From: Synechococcus sp. 1G10
GTDB taxonomy: Bacteria > Cyanobacteriota > Cyanobacteriia > PCC-6307 > Cyanobiaceae
Assembly: GCF_002252625.1 (NCBI RefSeq)
Contig: NZ_NQKW01000014.1
Location: 1 to 64,000, forward strand
Length of the DNA stretch: 64,000 nucleotides
Direction: 5' to 3'
In this document: positions 8,062 to 17,648 of the stretch, piece after piece
Layout of the letters: each line of letters begins with the position of its first letter
Numbering within the stretch: the stretch's first letter is position 1
Position numbers and translations under genes: made by a program
Notes under the pieces: generated by a model
What the model was told of the DNA's origin: nothing
Database searches by the model: none
What the model saw: only the letters and a program-made list of their open reading frames with translations

Positions 8062-9251
8062 CGCTTTGCAGCCGCGAGGACTTCGGCGTAAAAGGTGGCG
8101 ATCGCGGGCACACAGCGACGGGTATCGGCTTCCGCCAGTACCCGCTGGCGGCCCCGTTCGCCCATGGCCCGACGCCGGCTTGGATCGCGCAGCAGGCTAT
8201 CGAGTGCCTCGATAAGCACATCGGTGTCATCAGGAGGCACCAGCAGGCCATCAACTCCATTCTCGATGGCTTCGGCGGCACCCGAGCCCTCACAGGCGAT
8301 CACCGGCAACCCACAGGCCATCGCCTCCAGGTAGACAAACCCAGGCCCACCCTCGTAACGAGATGGTGCGGCGAACAGATCAGCGCCAGCCAGTGCCATT
8401 GGCAGCGCTGTGTGATCCAGAGGACCCATCAGCTCCAGCCAGGCGGGGCTGCCCGTGGAGGCGGCCCGTTGCCGCAGCTGATCCGCCATGGCCGGTTCCA
8501 CGCGGCCGATCATCCGCAGGCGCAACTCGGGGTGATTGGCACGGAGCATTGCCACCGCTTCCATCAGCCGATCAGCCCCCTTACTGGCGGCCACCCGTCC
8601 AACGAACACCACGGTTGGGCATTCTGAGCGGGGGCCGGCACTTGGGCAGAAGGCTTCAACATCGATGCCGGCATGCAGCACTGGAATTGTGGAAGCATCC
8701 CGGCCGTACAGCCGTTCTGCCCAGATCGCCGAGCATTGGCTGGAGGAATAAACCACATCAGCCAGGCGCAGACAGATGGCCTCCATGGCCTGCCCAACCT
8801 CAGCATCGCAGGAGCCCGGCTCAGGCCAACCGATCGTGGCGGAGAGCATGCCCACAGGGCCATGCAGCTGCAAAACGGTGACGATGGCGTTCCATGGGGC
8901 ACGGTTCAGCAGATGCAAGTATCCCTCGCCGCCGTACTCGGCAAAATCAATCAGATCAATAGGGCGTGCCTGATGGAGCCGTTGGATCTCTTCAGCCACG
9001 GCCATGCTGGTGGCGATCCAAGTGGCCGCGAGTGTCGCCAGCGCCAGCCGGTCATGGCCACCGGGCATCCGCACCACTCGCACCATCTCATCCTGAAATT
9101 CATGGTGATTGTGATCAGGGCTCTGAGTCAGTACGGTCACCTCATGCCCCAAACGTGCCAGACCAAGGGCCTTGAGGCGGGTCTGGCTGGCTATCCCTCC
9201 ATGGCCGGCCGGCAATGGGTATTCCTGGGAGACAAGCAAGATACGCATCAT
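8058..9251 (-). CDS. Glycosyltransferase family 4 (GT-B fold)
   Basis: With the ATG at 9251 (MMRILLVSQEYPLPAGHGGIA) the protein has 397 residues; 9248 and a TTG at 9278 are alternatives. It begins with the typical GT4 strand-loop-helix and HGGIASQ substrate loop. The C-terminal half has TVVFVGRVAASKGADRLMEA, the conserved FAAPSRYEGGPGFVYLEAMACGLPVIA block with the EGGPGFVxLE (EX7E) donor-binding motif, and ENGVDGLLVPPDD. It is a retaining transferase using a nucleotide sugar for surface glycan assembly. It is the first gene of the 9251-1871 minus-strand run, after a 290-base gap from the ABC exporter pair. Confidence 0.9.
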   Translation of the reverse strand: MMRILLVSQEYPLPAGHGGIASQTRLKALGLARLGHEVTVLTQSPDHNHHEFQDEMVRVVRMPGGHDRLALATLAATWIATSMAVAEEIQRLHQARPIDLIDFAEYGGEGYLHLLNRAPWNAIVTVLQLHGPVGMLSATIGWPEPGSCDAEVGQAMEAICLRLADVVYSSSQCSAIWAERLYGRDASTIPVLHAGIDVEAFCPSAGPRSECPTVVFVGRVAASKGADRLMEAVAMLRANHPELRLRMIGRVEPAMADQLRQRAASTGSPAWLELMGPLDHTALPMALAGADLFAAPSRYEGGPGFVYLEAMACGLPVIACEGSGAAEAIENGVDGLLVPPDDTDVLIEALDSLLRDPSRRRAMGERGRQRVLAEADTRRCVPAIATFYAEVLAAAKR

Positions 9252-9542
9252 CGGGTGCTGGCTATTTGAAGGTCTCAATTGCTGCTGATAATGGCCTGCT
9301 ACTCATGGTCTCGGAAGTCTGCAGTTTTGAATAGACTACTACGATGGTTCATGTCGGGATAGCATTGTCGCAATGTGGCTGGCGCTTAAGCTTTCTCCAA
9401 GGGAGTATACTCATAAAGCTCTTCCAAACAGAGGAAATCTGAGCGACTACCACGCCAGCTCTCATAGGGACTGGAGCAGGGATGGGGGTCGTGTCACGCA
9501 AGAGCAGCACTACGAGCGAACTACTTACTTTTAAAATTAATT
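9252..9542. other. Non-coding, AT-richer gap upstream of the GT4 gene
   Basis: About 290 bases without a convincing gene separate the ABC exporter (stop near 9543) from the GT4 start. The stretch is AT-richer than its flanks. It is the likely place for the promoter of the 9251-1871 run, but I could not pick an unambiguous -10/-35 pair or riboswitch. Confidence 0.4.
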
Positions 9543-11324
9543 CTAGCGCAACTCTGCCCCACAAAGACGCGAATAGAGGCCTCCTTGAGACAGCAGGCAT
9601 TGATGATGTCCAATCTCAACAATCCTCCCGGAATCCATGACAACGATACGATCCGCCCTTCGCACAGTACTTAGGCGATGGGCAATTATAAAAGTCGTTC
9701 GGGTGGCGATCAGCGGCTGAATGGCTCGCATCAGCTCACTTTCCGTGCTCGCGTCCAAAGCTGATGTTGGCTCATCCAAGATAAGAATCGGGGCGTCTCG
9801 TAGGATCGTCCTTGCAATCGACAGCCTTTGCTTTTCTCCCCCGGACAGTGAACTTCCGCTTGCATCAAGCACTGTTTTGTAGCCATTAGGCAGTCTTTTG
9901 ATAAAAGATACTGCCTGAGCCATTTCGGCTGCTCGTTCGATGGAGTTTTTAGTTGCGTGAGGATTGCCGTAGGCAATATTGTCCTCGACGCTCAATGGGA
10001 GCATCATCGGGTCCTGGAGTAACAACCCCACCTGGGCCCTCACATCGGCCAGGCTCAAATGCCGAAGGTCAATCCCATCAACCAGGATTCGGCCTGCACT
10101 CACATCGTAGAACCGTGCCAACAGTGACATCAACGTGGTCTTGCCTGCCCCGGAAGGGCCTACCAGTGCGATCACCTCGCCTGGCATCACATCTAGGTTG
10201 AGATCATGCAGAACCTCTCGTCCGTCGCTGTAGGCGAAGTGCACATGATCGAATGTGACACGACCAGTAGCCCGTTGCATTGGCAACGCTCGTGGATTGG
10301 CTGGATCGGGTGGTTGATCTTGGAAATCGAGCAGCTCGACCACCCTGCTGGCTTGAGCGATTGCTGCAGCAAAACCAGCTGCACTTTCCGTGAGCGACTC
10401 CAGAGGCCCATAGATCGCCGCCAGGTAGGCCACAAAGACCGTAAGTGTTCCCACAGACATTGTTCCTGCCACCACCTGCAGACCTCCCCCAAGAAGCAGG
10501 AGTGCGTTGCCCATGGCACTCACACTGCCGATAGAAAAGACAAAGTAGGACTGGATTTGATTGGCTATGCGGAATAGCGCAAACGAGTGATTGGAGAGCC
10601 GATGGTACCTTCGCCGTTCGATCGGTGGACGGTTGAAGGCCTGAACCACCGGCAATGATGCAAGCACCTGTTCCGCCTGCCCGAGGCGTTGGCCTTCCAA
10701 CACTTCATAGGCATAGGAGGCGGAGGCCATTGCAGGGTGAAAGATCCGGATCAGCACGAGATACAGCGGCATCACCACACTGACAAGCAGAGTAAGTGGT
10801 GGGTTAAATCGCCACAGCACGAAGCCCATCATGAGCAAGCTCGCAAGAGAGATCAGATTGGGAAGCACCACCCCAAGCAAGAGCTGGCTGAGGCAGCTGC
10901 TGTCCTTCAGGATCCGCTTCACCAGATCGCCAGAGGAATGCTGGCTATGAAAGTGAAGCGAGAGCCTCTGGAGATGGGCAAAGAGCCTGGCCCCAAGCGA
11001 ATAATCCAGCCGCCTTCCAAGGCCAGCCCTGACGAACAGCTCCCAGGCCTTAACGCTCTCCCAGGCCAGATAGATCAGCACCGAGGCTGCCGAGAGCGAA
11101 AGAATCAGCCCGAAAGAGCCGGAAGAATTCTTCGCAGACGGCATCCACTGCAGGCCAGCCGGTAGGGGTTGGCTACCGATGGCGCAGTCCAGGATCAGCT
11201 TCAGTGGCCAGGGCCGCAGCAGATTGATGATGATCCCGGTCAGTGAGGCCGCCACCAGCGTGATCAGCTCCCTGCGATAGGGCCACGCCGTTCGTGTCAG
11301 CAGCTTCCATTTCATGCTCATCAC
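9543..11324 (-). CDS. ABC exporter (fused permease and ATPase), second of a tandem pair
   Basis: The protein has 593 residues. The N-terminal type-I exporter membrane domain (about 1-320) has several hydrophobic segments. The nucleotide-binding domain has Walker A GPSGAGKTT (about residue 390), signature LSGGEKQRLSIAR, Walker B ILILDEPTSALD and an H-loop IAHRLST. All catalytic motifs are intact. It overlaps the upstream ABC exporter by 4 bases, so the two probably form a heterodimer. Export of a glycolipid, glycan or peptide is likely from the context (MacA/MacB-like genes and sugar-nucleotide enzymes upstream, transferases downstream). MsbA-like lipid flipping is one option, but the substrate cannot be deduced. 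Confidence 0.9.
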   Translation of the reverse strand: MMSMKWKLLTRTAWPYRRELITLVAASLTGIIINLLRPWPLKLILDCAIGSQPLPAGLQWMPSAKNSSGSFGLILSLSAASVLIYLAWESVKAWELFVRAGLGRRLDYSLGARLFAHLQRLSLHFHSQHSSGDLVKRILKDSSCLSQLLLGVVLPNLISLASLLMMGFVLWRFNPPLTLLVSVVMPLYLVLIRIFHPAMASASYAYEVLEGQRLGQAEQVLASLPVVQAFNRPPIERRRYHRLSNHSFALFRIANQIQSYFVFSIGSVSAMGNALLLLGGGLQVVAGTMSVGTLTVFVAYLAAIYGPLESLTESAAGFAAAIAQASRVVELLDFQDQPPDPANPRALPMQRATGRVTFDHVHFAYSDGREVLHDLNLDVMPGEVIALVGPSGAGKTTLMSLLARFYDVSAGRILVDGIDLRHLSLADVRAQVGLLLQDPMMLPLSVEDNIAYGNPHATKNSIERAAEMAQAVSFIKRLPNGYKTVLDASGSSLSGGEKQRLSIARTILRDAPILILDEPTSALDASTESELMRAIQPLIATRTTFIIAHRLSTVRRADRIVVMDSGRIVEIGHHQCLLSQGGLYSRLCGAELR

Positions 11325-13150
11325 TGATGCTCTTTAATCCCCGCAGAGCGATTGGCAGCATGGAAGCGGGTATAGAGCCCGCCCGAGTCGATCAATTGTT
11401 GATGGGTTCCCTGCTCTGCGATCCTGCCTCGCTCGAGCACCACGATGCGATCAGCCAGCTGGATCGTGGACAGGCGGTGCGCCACCATGATCACGGTTCT
11501 GCCGTGCATGATGCGCCGCAACGAAGCCATCAATTCAGCCTCAGTGAGAGTATCGAGCGCAGAGGTGGGTTCATCGAGGATCAGAATAGGAGCCTCTTGA
11601 TAGAGAGCTCGGGCCAGGGAGATCCGTTGCTTTTCCCCACCTGAAAAGCGAGTGCTGTTTGATCCGATCAGCGAGTCATAACCCTTGGGAAGATGTTGGA
11701 TAAAGCCATACGCGAAGGCTTCTCGTGCGCATCGATCCACTGTCTCCTGGTCCCAGCAGGCATCGGAGTAGCCGATGTTGGCGGCTACGCTCATGGCGGC
11801 GAGCATTGGAATCTGGGGAACGTAAGCGATCTGGCTTCTCAGGTCTGCCAGGGTCATCTCTCGGATGTCGATTCCATCGATCAGGACCCGTCCGACAACG
11901 GGGTCGAAGAATCGCAGCAACAACCCCACCAGCGTGCTCTTGCCTGCACCGGTGGGGCCCACGATCGCCACGGTCTCACCAGGGTGGATCCGTAGATCAA
12001 GCCGATCCAGGGCGTTGCGCTGTTTCCCATAGCGGTGTGTGACCCCATCGAATACGATTTCCCCTCGCAAACCTGCAGGGGGCAAAAGAGTCGGCTTGCG
12101 AGCTTCTGGTGTGGGATCCGGGGCGTCGAAGACGGTGAACAAACGCTCGACACTGGCTTCGAGAGACTTAAGCCCACCAAAATTGGTGAACAGGCTGTTG
12201 CAGGCATTCCGGATCGCATTGAGATAGTCGAGGATCACAACCAGGCTGCCCACGGTCATGGATCCCTGCAGCACCTCCAGGGATCCGCTGAACAGAATTA
12301 CGGCTGCTGAGATCGCGCCAACGGATCCGCCTCCCAGGTCAAACAGGCTGCTGTAGAGCCGATGACGCTGAGCATTCTTGACCGAGCTCTCAGCCAGCTG
12401 AACGAATCGACGCCGGTTGTCCGATTCCGTCTGGTAGGCCTGGATCAGAGGAATGGCATTCATGACCTGAAGGGTGAAGGCGAGCAGAGTCGAATCACTG
12501 ACCCTTGTACTGTGCATGAGTTTCCTGAAGATTTCGCCGTACTTAAGCGCGATTAGTGTCAACATTGGGATGACGACGAAAGCCAACAGTGTCAGCTGGC
12601 TGTTCAGCCTCCAGGACACCACTCCAACCATTATCAAGGTGATGAGGTTGCTCAGAGGACGCAACAACAGCTTGTCGGCCAGTTGGTAGGCCGCGTAGGT
12701 ATCCCCCGACAGCCGGCTCAGGCAATCTCCAACGGAGTAGTGCTTGAAGAAGGCAGGATCCTGCCTCATCAGACGGACGAACATGTCTTCGGATAAGTCG
12801 AACACCGAACGCTGGCCCACACTTGCCCATGCCATGGATAACTTTGCCGCCACAAATGCGTTTCCAAGCAGAACCACCAGCCCCAGCACACCAGCCAGGG
12901 CAACCCACATAGCAGAGGAGCTCAGTCTGCCCCCACTGATCATCTGCAGAACAGAATCCAGGCCAGCGGGCCTGGCCGATGGCTTCAGCGCATAGTCGAT
13001 CAGAACCTTCAAAGGCCATGGCTGGGCCACCGCCATCGCCGAGCTCATGACGGTCAACGCAATGATCCAACTCATGCCGCGCCACTGCCGCAGCAGATAG
13101 GCGAGCAGGATTCGGTAGTGGCGGATCTTGACGGAGCGCTGCATCTTCAT
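11321..13150 (-). CDS. ABC exporter (fused permease and ATPase), first of a tandem pair
   Basis: The protein has 609 residues and begins MKMQRSVKIRHYRILLAYL. It has six predicted membrane segments (about residues 20-325) and an ATPase domain with Walker A GPTGAGKST, signature FSGGEKQRISLAR, Walker B ILILDEPTSALD and a VAHRLST H-loop. It is similar in plan to the following exporter, with which it overlaps by an ATGA, so a heterodimeric exporter is the simplest model; both nucleotide sites look catalytically competent. It lies 39 bases downstream of the MacB-like permease, which makes joint transcription with the adaptor/permease pair likely. Confidence 0.9.
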   Translation of the reverse strand: MKMQRSVKIRHYRILLAYLLRQWRGMSWIIALTVMSSAMAVAQPWPLKVLIDYALKPSARPAGLDSVLQMISGGRLSSSAMWVALAGVLGLVVLLGNAFVAAKLSMAWASVGQRSVFDLSEDMFVRLMRQDPAFFKHYSVGDCLSRLSGDTYAAYQLADKLLLRPLSNLITLIMVGVVSWRLNSQLTLLAFVVIPMLTLIALKYGEIFRKLMHSTRVSDSTLLAFTLQVMNAIPLIQAYQTESDNRRRFVQLAESSVKNAQRHRLYSSLFDLGGGSVGAISAAVILFSGSLEVLQGSMTVGSLVVILDYLNAIRNACNSLFTNFGGLKSLEASVERLFTVFDAPDPTPEARKPTLLPPAGLRGEIVFDGVTHRYGKQRNALDRLDLRIHPGETVAIVGPTGAGKSTLVGLLLRFFDPVVGRVLIDGIDIREMTLADLRSQIAYVPQIPMLAAMSVAANIGYSDACWDQETVDRCAREAFAYGFIQHLPKGYDSLIGSNSTRFSGGEKQRISLARALYQEAPILILDEPTSALDTLTEAELMASLRRIMHGRTVIMVAHRLSTIQLADRIVVLERGRIAEQGTHQQLIDSGGLYTRFHAANRSAGIKEHQ

Positions 13151-13189
13151 CAGCAGAAAGCCGTGCGCCTTTCTTCTGCCATGATTGAA

Positions 13190-14407
13190 TCAGGCACTCC
13201 GCAAGGCCACGATCGGATCCAGCTTCGCTGCTTGCATCGCTGGAGACACGCCGAACACAACCCCAACAACGCTGGATAACGCCAGTGATGTACCAATCGA
13301 CCAGGCCGGAACAATGAAGGGGAGCGGTGAAACGACTACAACAACCAGAACCACCCCCACCCCCACCAGCAAACCGATCACTCCTCCGGACGCGGAAAGC
13401 AGTGTGGCCTCAATCAAAAAGTTCAGAAGAATCGATCCATTGGTGGCTCCGATCGCCTTGCGCAATCCAATCTCGCTGGTGCGTTCACTCACCGTGACCA
13501 GCATCACATTCATGATGCCGATACCGCCAATAATCAAGGAAATGCCGGCCAGCACAGCCAGAAAAATGGTCAGCGTTGAGCTCACCTGGGCAATCAGGTC
13601 CTTGTAGGGGATATTCGGGGCAACGGCGAAGTCGCGAACCCCGCGCCTGGCGGCCAGTAGATTTGTGGCCTGGAAGATGGCATCATTCACTTGCTGCTTG
13701 CTGACAGCAGCGATCTCGATGTAATCCACTGGGATTCCGATCCCAGCCATAGTACCCCTCAAGAAGAGCGAGAACGTGGACAGGGGCACATAGACAAACT
13801 CATCCGGGCTAGTCTTGTCCAGGCTCCCCTTAGGTCGCATCACGCCGATCACCCGAAAGGACATGTTCTTGATAGCCATCGTCTGACCAACAGGCTTTCC
13901 ATCGGGGAAAAAGCGCTTGGCGATGCTGCTGCCCAGGACAACCACCCTGGCTGTCTGCTCCACTTCTTCAGACGAAAAGAAGCGACCCCGACTAACAGCC
14001 TCGTTCTTGACGCCCAGATAGTCCGCTGTGGTTCCCGTCACCCACAGGAATTGGCTTTGCTCATGGACGCGACCCAGGAAGGTGGCCCCCACCACGGGTG
14101 CCACAGCCCGAATAGCGGGCGTCCCTGCCCCGAGGGCCAGGGCATCGCCCAAATAGAGCTTCGGCTCCCGCTTGATCGTCTGCCCAGGCTCGTTGGCTGT
14201 GGCATAGGCAATCAGACGATTAGGGCCATGAAAAGCTTCAAGCCGCTGCACCGTGTACACCTTGGCCGCCTCTCCGAGGGAGGCCATGGCCACGAAACTG
14301 GCATTACCGATAATCACGCCCAGCATCGTGAGGCAGCTGCGCAGTGGATGGGCCACGAGCGACTGGGCCGCCGAGTGAAACGTATCCCGCAGGCTGAGCA
14401 TCGTCAT
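13190..14407 (-). CDS. MacB/FtsX-like ABC permease without ATPase
   Basis: The start at 14407 (MTMLSLRDTF) gives 405 residues; 14401 is an alternative, and the sequence upstream of these is the C-terminus of the adaptor gene in another frame. The plan is that of MacB-type mechanotransmission permeases: one N-terminal membrane helix after RSCLTMLGVIIG, a large extracytoplasmic MacB_PCD domain (about 60-270), and three C-terminal helices, with GGIGIMNVMLVTVSERTSEIG and the coupling segment LRKAIGA. The fused ATPase of true MacB is absent and no MacB/LolD-type ATPase is encoded in the visible window. The gene follows a MacA/HlyD-like adaptor by 4 bases, so a DevBC/MacAB-like export machine is expected. 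Confidence 0.85.
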   Translation of the reverse strand: MTMLSLRDTFHSAAQSLVAHPLRSCLTMLGVIIGNASFVAMASLGEAAKVYTVQRLEAFHGPNRLIAYATANEPGQTIKREPKLYLGDALALGAGTPAIRAVAPVVGATFLGRVHEQSQFLWVTGTTADYLGVKNEAVSRGRFFSSEEVEQTARVVVLGSSIAKRFFPDGKPVGQTMAIKNMSFRVIGVMRPKGSLDKTSPDEFVYVPLSTFSLFLRGTMAGIGIPVDYIEIAAVSKQQVNDAIFQATNLLAARRGVRDFAVAPNIPYKDLIAQVSSTLTIFLAVLAGISLIIGGIGIMNVMLVTVSERTSEIGLRKAIGATNGSILLNFLIEATLLSASGGVIGLLVGVGVVLVVVVVSPLPFIVPAWSIGTSLALSSVVGVVFGVSPAMQAAKLDPIVALRSA

Positions 14408-14411
14408 GGGA

Positions 14412-15665
14412 TCACTTCTGCCGCACGTAGCCGGGGATCTGCACATCAGCAGGAGGAGCCGACAGCAGAACCCGCTCACCCTGTTGAAGGCCTTGGATCA
14501 CCTGCACCTGCTCACCGCTGACCCGGCCCACCGTGACTGGCACGAACTCAATTCCACCGCCCGGTTGAAGGCGAAGCACTCCCTTGGTGTTGTTCTCTCC
14601 GGTGGTGAGGGCTGCCAGTGGCACCACCAAGGCACCAAGGATCGGTTCGGCGAGGAAGCGCACCTGCACGTTCATCGCTGGCTTGAGCTTTCTCAGACCA
14701 GTCTCGATCTCCACAGCCACCGGGAAGGAATTCACCTCGTTTTCGGTTACCGCCCGGGGGGAGACCATCTTCACCCTGCCCTGGAACACGTCCTTGGGGA
14801 AAGCATCCGTGGTTACCTCAACCTTCTGACCCGGAACGATTTCAGTGAGGCTGGCCTCAGGAATTTTTGCCACTACCTCCAGTCCACTCGAGAGTTCAGC
14901 GATTGAGGTGGACGTGGCCCCGTCCTGCTCGGAGGCGGAGGTGGTTGGGGTCACGAACTGCCCCTCCTGCGCAAACTGCCGCGTGATGATCCCAGCAAAG
15001 GGTGCAAACACCTTCGTGTTGCGTAATGCCGCTTCGCTTTGCTGGATTTGGTAACGGGCTTCATCCAGCTTTGCTGCTGCTCCATCCACGTTGATCTTGG
15101 CCTGGCGCTCCGCGTTGCGGAGTTCTTCCATGAGCTCGAGAGAGATTGCGCCGCTCTTCAGCAGGGGCTCGTGCCGGGTTCTGCGCCCAATTGCCACCTG
15201 TGTATTGGCCCTGGCCGCCTCCAACTGAGCCCCAGCCGCCTTCTGCTGGCTCAGCGCCTGATTGAGTTTGGCCCGCAGTTCGTCACTTTCCATTTCCGCC
15301 ACCAACTGGCCAGCCTCAATCCGTTCACCTTCCCTGATGAATAGCCGCTCAATCCTGCTCGCCATGTTCGGGCTGAGGTTCACCTTCCGTACAGCCGTCA
15401 CCACTCCGCTGGCTTCAGTTGACGCACCTAGGTCGGCAGTGGTGACGGCAACGGTCTGCAGGTTGCTGGCAGCCTGACGGGCTTGCTCCGGTTGCCAGAC
15501 GGATCGGTCATAGGTGATCCACCCCAGAACACCCGTACTGGCCAGCAGAACGGCGATCAGGACCTTGGTCCAGGGTGCTGGACCAGTCCGTCTAGGGGTC
15601 CTCGGTGTTGGACTCGGATCGACCGGCATCTTGGCCACGGCTGGAACCTCTGCTCTACTCGTCAT
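14412..15665 (-). CDS. HlyD/MacA-like periplasmic adaptor protein
   Basis: The protein has 417 residues, starting at ATG 15665 ([12 protein letters not shown]); this ATG lies inside the last codons of galE, an 11-base overlap. It has an N-terminal membrane anchor (about residues 30-50, VLIAVLLASTGVLGWI), a biotinyl-lipoyl-like half motif (SRIERLFIREGERIEAGQLVAEM), a long coiled-coil hairpin (about 130-230, rich in Ala/Gln/Glu), the second lipoyl half (VFAPFAGIITRQFAQEGQFV) and beta-barrel/membrane-proximal domains. It should link an inner-membrane ABC permease to an outer-membrane channel. It is coupled to the MacB-like permease 4 bases downstream. Confidence 0.9.
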   Translation of the reverse strand: MTSRAEVPAVAKMPVDPSPTPRTPRRTGPAPWTKVLIAVLLASTGVLGWITYDRSVWQPEQARQAASNLQTVAVTTADLGASTEASGVVTAVRKVNLSPNMASRIERLFIREGERIEAGQLVAEMESDELRAKLNQALSQQKAAGAQLEAARANTQVAIGRRTRHEPLLKSGAISLELMEELRNAERQAKINVDGAAAKLDEARYQIQQSEAALRNTKVFAPFAGIITRQFAQEGQFVTPTTSASEQDGATSTSIAELSSGLEVVAKIPEASLTEIVPGQKVEVTTDAFPKDVFQGRVKMVSPRAVTENEVNSFPVAVEIETGLRKLKPAMNVQVRFLAEPILGALVVPLAALTTGENNTKGVLRLQPGGGIEFVPVTVGRVSGEQVQVIQGLQQGERVLLSAPPADVQIPGYVRQK

Positions 15666-16698
15666 TGGACAAGAGCTCGGCATCAGACCGCTGATGCCAC
15701 ACCCAGGCATGGGACAGGATCGTTTCCAGATCCGGGTATGCCGGCATCCAGCCCAGCTCGCGCCGGGCTTTCTCCGCGCTGGCCACCAGGACCGGCGGAT
15801 CACCCTCCCGCCGGGGGGCCACATGGGCGAGAAGTCCGCGCTCGGTGACCTTGCGGGCGACATCCAGCACCTGCTGCACTGAGTAGCCCGTGCCGTTGCC
15901 CAGGTTGTAGACGGACTGTCCACCGCTAGCCAGGAGCAGCTCCAGGCCCAGCACATGGGCATCCGCCAGATCACAGACATGGATGTAATCCCGGATGCAG
16001 GTGCCATCCGGCGTGGGGTAGTCGTCGCCGTAGATCTGCACCCCTAGCCGCAGGCCGGCCATCGCTTCCAGCACCAGCGGGATCAAATGGGTTTCCGGCG
16101 TGTGGTCTTCGCCCAGATCTCCGGAGGGATCGGCACCGGCGGCATTGAAGTAGCGGAAGATCACGCTCGGCAGGCCATAAGCAGCACCGAAGTCTGAAAG
16201 CAGTTGCTCCACCATCCACTTGCTGCGGCCGTAGGGATTGATCGGGTTCTGGGGCGTGTCTTCCGTGATCGGCACCGTGTCCGGAATCCCGTAGGTGGCG
16301 CAGGTGGAGGAGAACACAATCGGAATGGCGGTGCCCGTGCCGCTGCGTACCGGCTCCACCAGAGCTTCGAGCAAGGTGAGGGAATCGGCCAGGTTGTTGC
16401 GGTAGTACTTGGCTGGGTCCTGCACTGATTCGCCCACGTAGGCATAGGCCGCAAAATGCAGCACCGCCTGCACCGGTTCACCACCGCAGGCCGGGTGTTC
16501 ACCACTCAGCACTTGATCCAGCAGGGCCCGGTCACCTACCTGCCCAACCACCAGGGGTACGCCGAGCACCTCCTCCACGATCCGCAGGTGTCCGTACACC
16601 AGGTTGTCGAGCACTATCGGCTTGAAGCCAGCCTTCTGGAGGGCACGAACGGTGTGACTGCCGATGTAGCCGGCACCACCGGTGACGAGCAGGGTCAT
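15655..16698 (-). CDS. galE: UDP-glucose 4-epimerase
   Basis: The protein has 347 residues and is a short-chain dehydrogenase/reductase of the extended class: NAD-binding [10 protein letters not shown] at residues 7-16, catalytic SSTCATYG with the downstream YGRSKWMVE (YxxxK dyad, about residues 158-162), and [17 protein letters not shown], which is characteristic of GalE. It interconverts UDP-glucose and UDP-galactose in the cytoplasm, feeding galactose into the surface polysaccharide. It follows the uxs gene with a 4-base overlap and overlaps the adaptor gene start. GalE from cyanobacterial glycan loci may also act on N-acetyl sugars; this cannot be decided here. Confidence 0.93.
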   Translation of the reverse strand: MTLLVTGGAGYIGSHTVRALQKAGFKPIVLDNLVYGHLRIVEEVLGVPLVVGQVGDRALLDQVLSGEHPACGGEPVQAVLHFAAYAYVGESVQDPAKYYRNNLADSLTLLEALVEPVRSGTGTAIPIVFSSTCATYGIPDTVPITEDTPQNPINPYGRSKWMVEQLLSDFGAAYGLPSVIFRYFNAAGADPSGDLGEDHTPETHLIPLVLEAMAGLRLGVQIYGDDYPTPDGTCIRDYIHVCDLADAHVLGLELLLASGGQSVYNLGNGTGYSVQQVLDVARKVTERGLLAHVAPRREGDPPVLVASAEKARRELGWMPAYPDLETILSHAWVWHQRSDAELLSNDE

Positions 16699-17645
16699 CG
16701 GCCCGTTTCCAGACAGGAGCGGAAGTAATCGATGGTGGGACCCAGTCCGTCCTCCAGCGAAACCTTTGGCTCCCAGCCCAGCTCCTGCCTCGCCAGGTCG
16801 ATCACCGGCTGACGCTGCAGGGGATCATCCTGCGGCAGGGGCAGGTAGGTGAGCGGCAGATCAGGGTTGATGCGCTCAAGCACCAGCTCCGCCAGCTGGC
16901 GGATCGTGAATTCACCAGGATTGCCGATGTTGATGGGGCCGGTGTGGTTGCCGTTCATCAGGCGAATCAAGCCCTCGACCAGATCATCCACATAACAGAA
17001 GCTGCGGGTCTGGCTGCCGTCGCCATAAAGCGTGAGCGGTTCACCCCGCAGCGCCTGCACGATGAAGTTGCTCACCACCCGGCCGTCGTCCGGGAACATT
17101 CGCGGGCCGTAGGTGTTGAAGATACGCACCACACGGATCTCTGTTCCATGCATGCGCATGTAATCGAAACAGAGGGCTTCAGCGATGCGCTTTCCTTCGT
17201 CGTAACAGGAACGGATGCCGATCGGATTGACACTGCCGCGATAGCTTTCCGGCTGGGGATGTACCTCCGGATCGCCATACACCTCACTGGTGCTGGCGAG
17301 AAGAAGCCTGGCGCCAACCCGCGTCGCCAGGCCCAGCATGTTGTAGGTGCCAAGGAAACTGGTCTTGGCTGTCTTGATCGGATTCGACTGGTAATGCCTG
17401 GGTGAGGCCGGACAGGCCAGATGCCAGATGCGATCCACCTCCAGCCGAATCGGCTCGGTCACATCGTGCCGGATCAGCTCAAAGCGCGGATGGCCCATCC
17501 AGCGGGCCACATTGGCCTTGCTGCCTGTGTAGTAGTTATCTAGGCAGATCACCTCCTCACCGGCTTCCATCAACCGGTCGACCAGGTTGGAGCCCACGAA
17601 ACCGGCGCCACCGGTGACGAGATTTCGCATGATTGGAGCGCTCAT
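16695..17645 (-). CDS. uxs: UDP-glucuronate decarboxylase (UDP-xylose synthase)
   Basis: The protein has 316 residues. The Rossmann start [19 protein letters not shown], the [18 protein letters not shown] block, [20 protein letters not shown], the catalytic CYDEGKR (YxxxK) and [10 protein letters not shown] are diagnostic of UXS-type decarboxylases. It converts UDP-glucuronate to UDP-xylose. The start is MSAPIMRNL at 17645, with an internal ATG at 17630 as alternative. It lies 3 bases after the UDP-glucose dehydrogenase gene, so the two catalyse consecutive steps: UDP-glucose to UDP-glucuronate to UDP-xylose. The surface glycan may therefore contain xylose or glucuronate. Confidence 0.93.
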   Translation of the reverse strand: MSAPIMRNLVTGGAGFVGSNLVDRLMEAGEEVICLDNYYTGSKANVARWMGHPRFELIRHDVTEPIRLEVDRIWHLACPASPRHYQSNPIKTAKTSFLGTYNMLGLATRVGARLLLASTSEVYGDPEVHPQPESYRGSVNPIGIRSCYDEGKRIAEALCFDYMRMHGTEIRVVRIFNTYGPRMFPDDGRVVSNFIVQALRGEPLTLYGDGSQTRSFCYVDDLVEGLIRLMNGNHTGPINIGNPGEFTIRQLAELVLERINPDLPLTYLPLPQDDPLQRQPVIDLARQELGWEPKVSLEDGLGPTIDYFRSCLETGR

Positions 17646-17648
17646 CGG

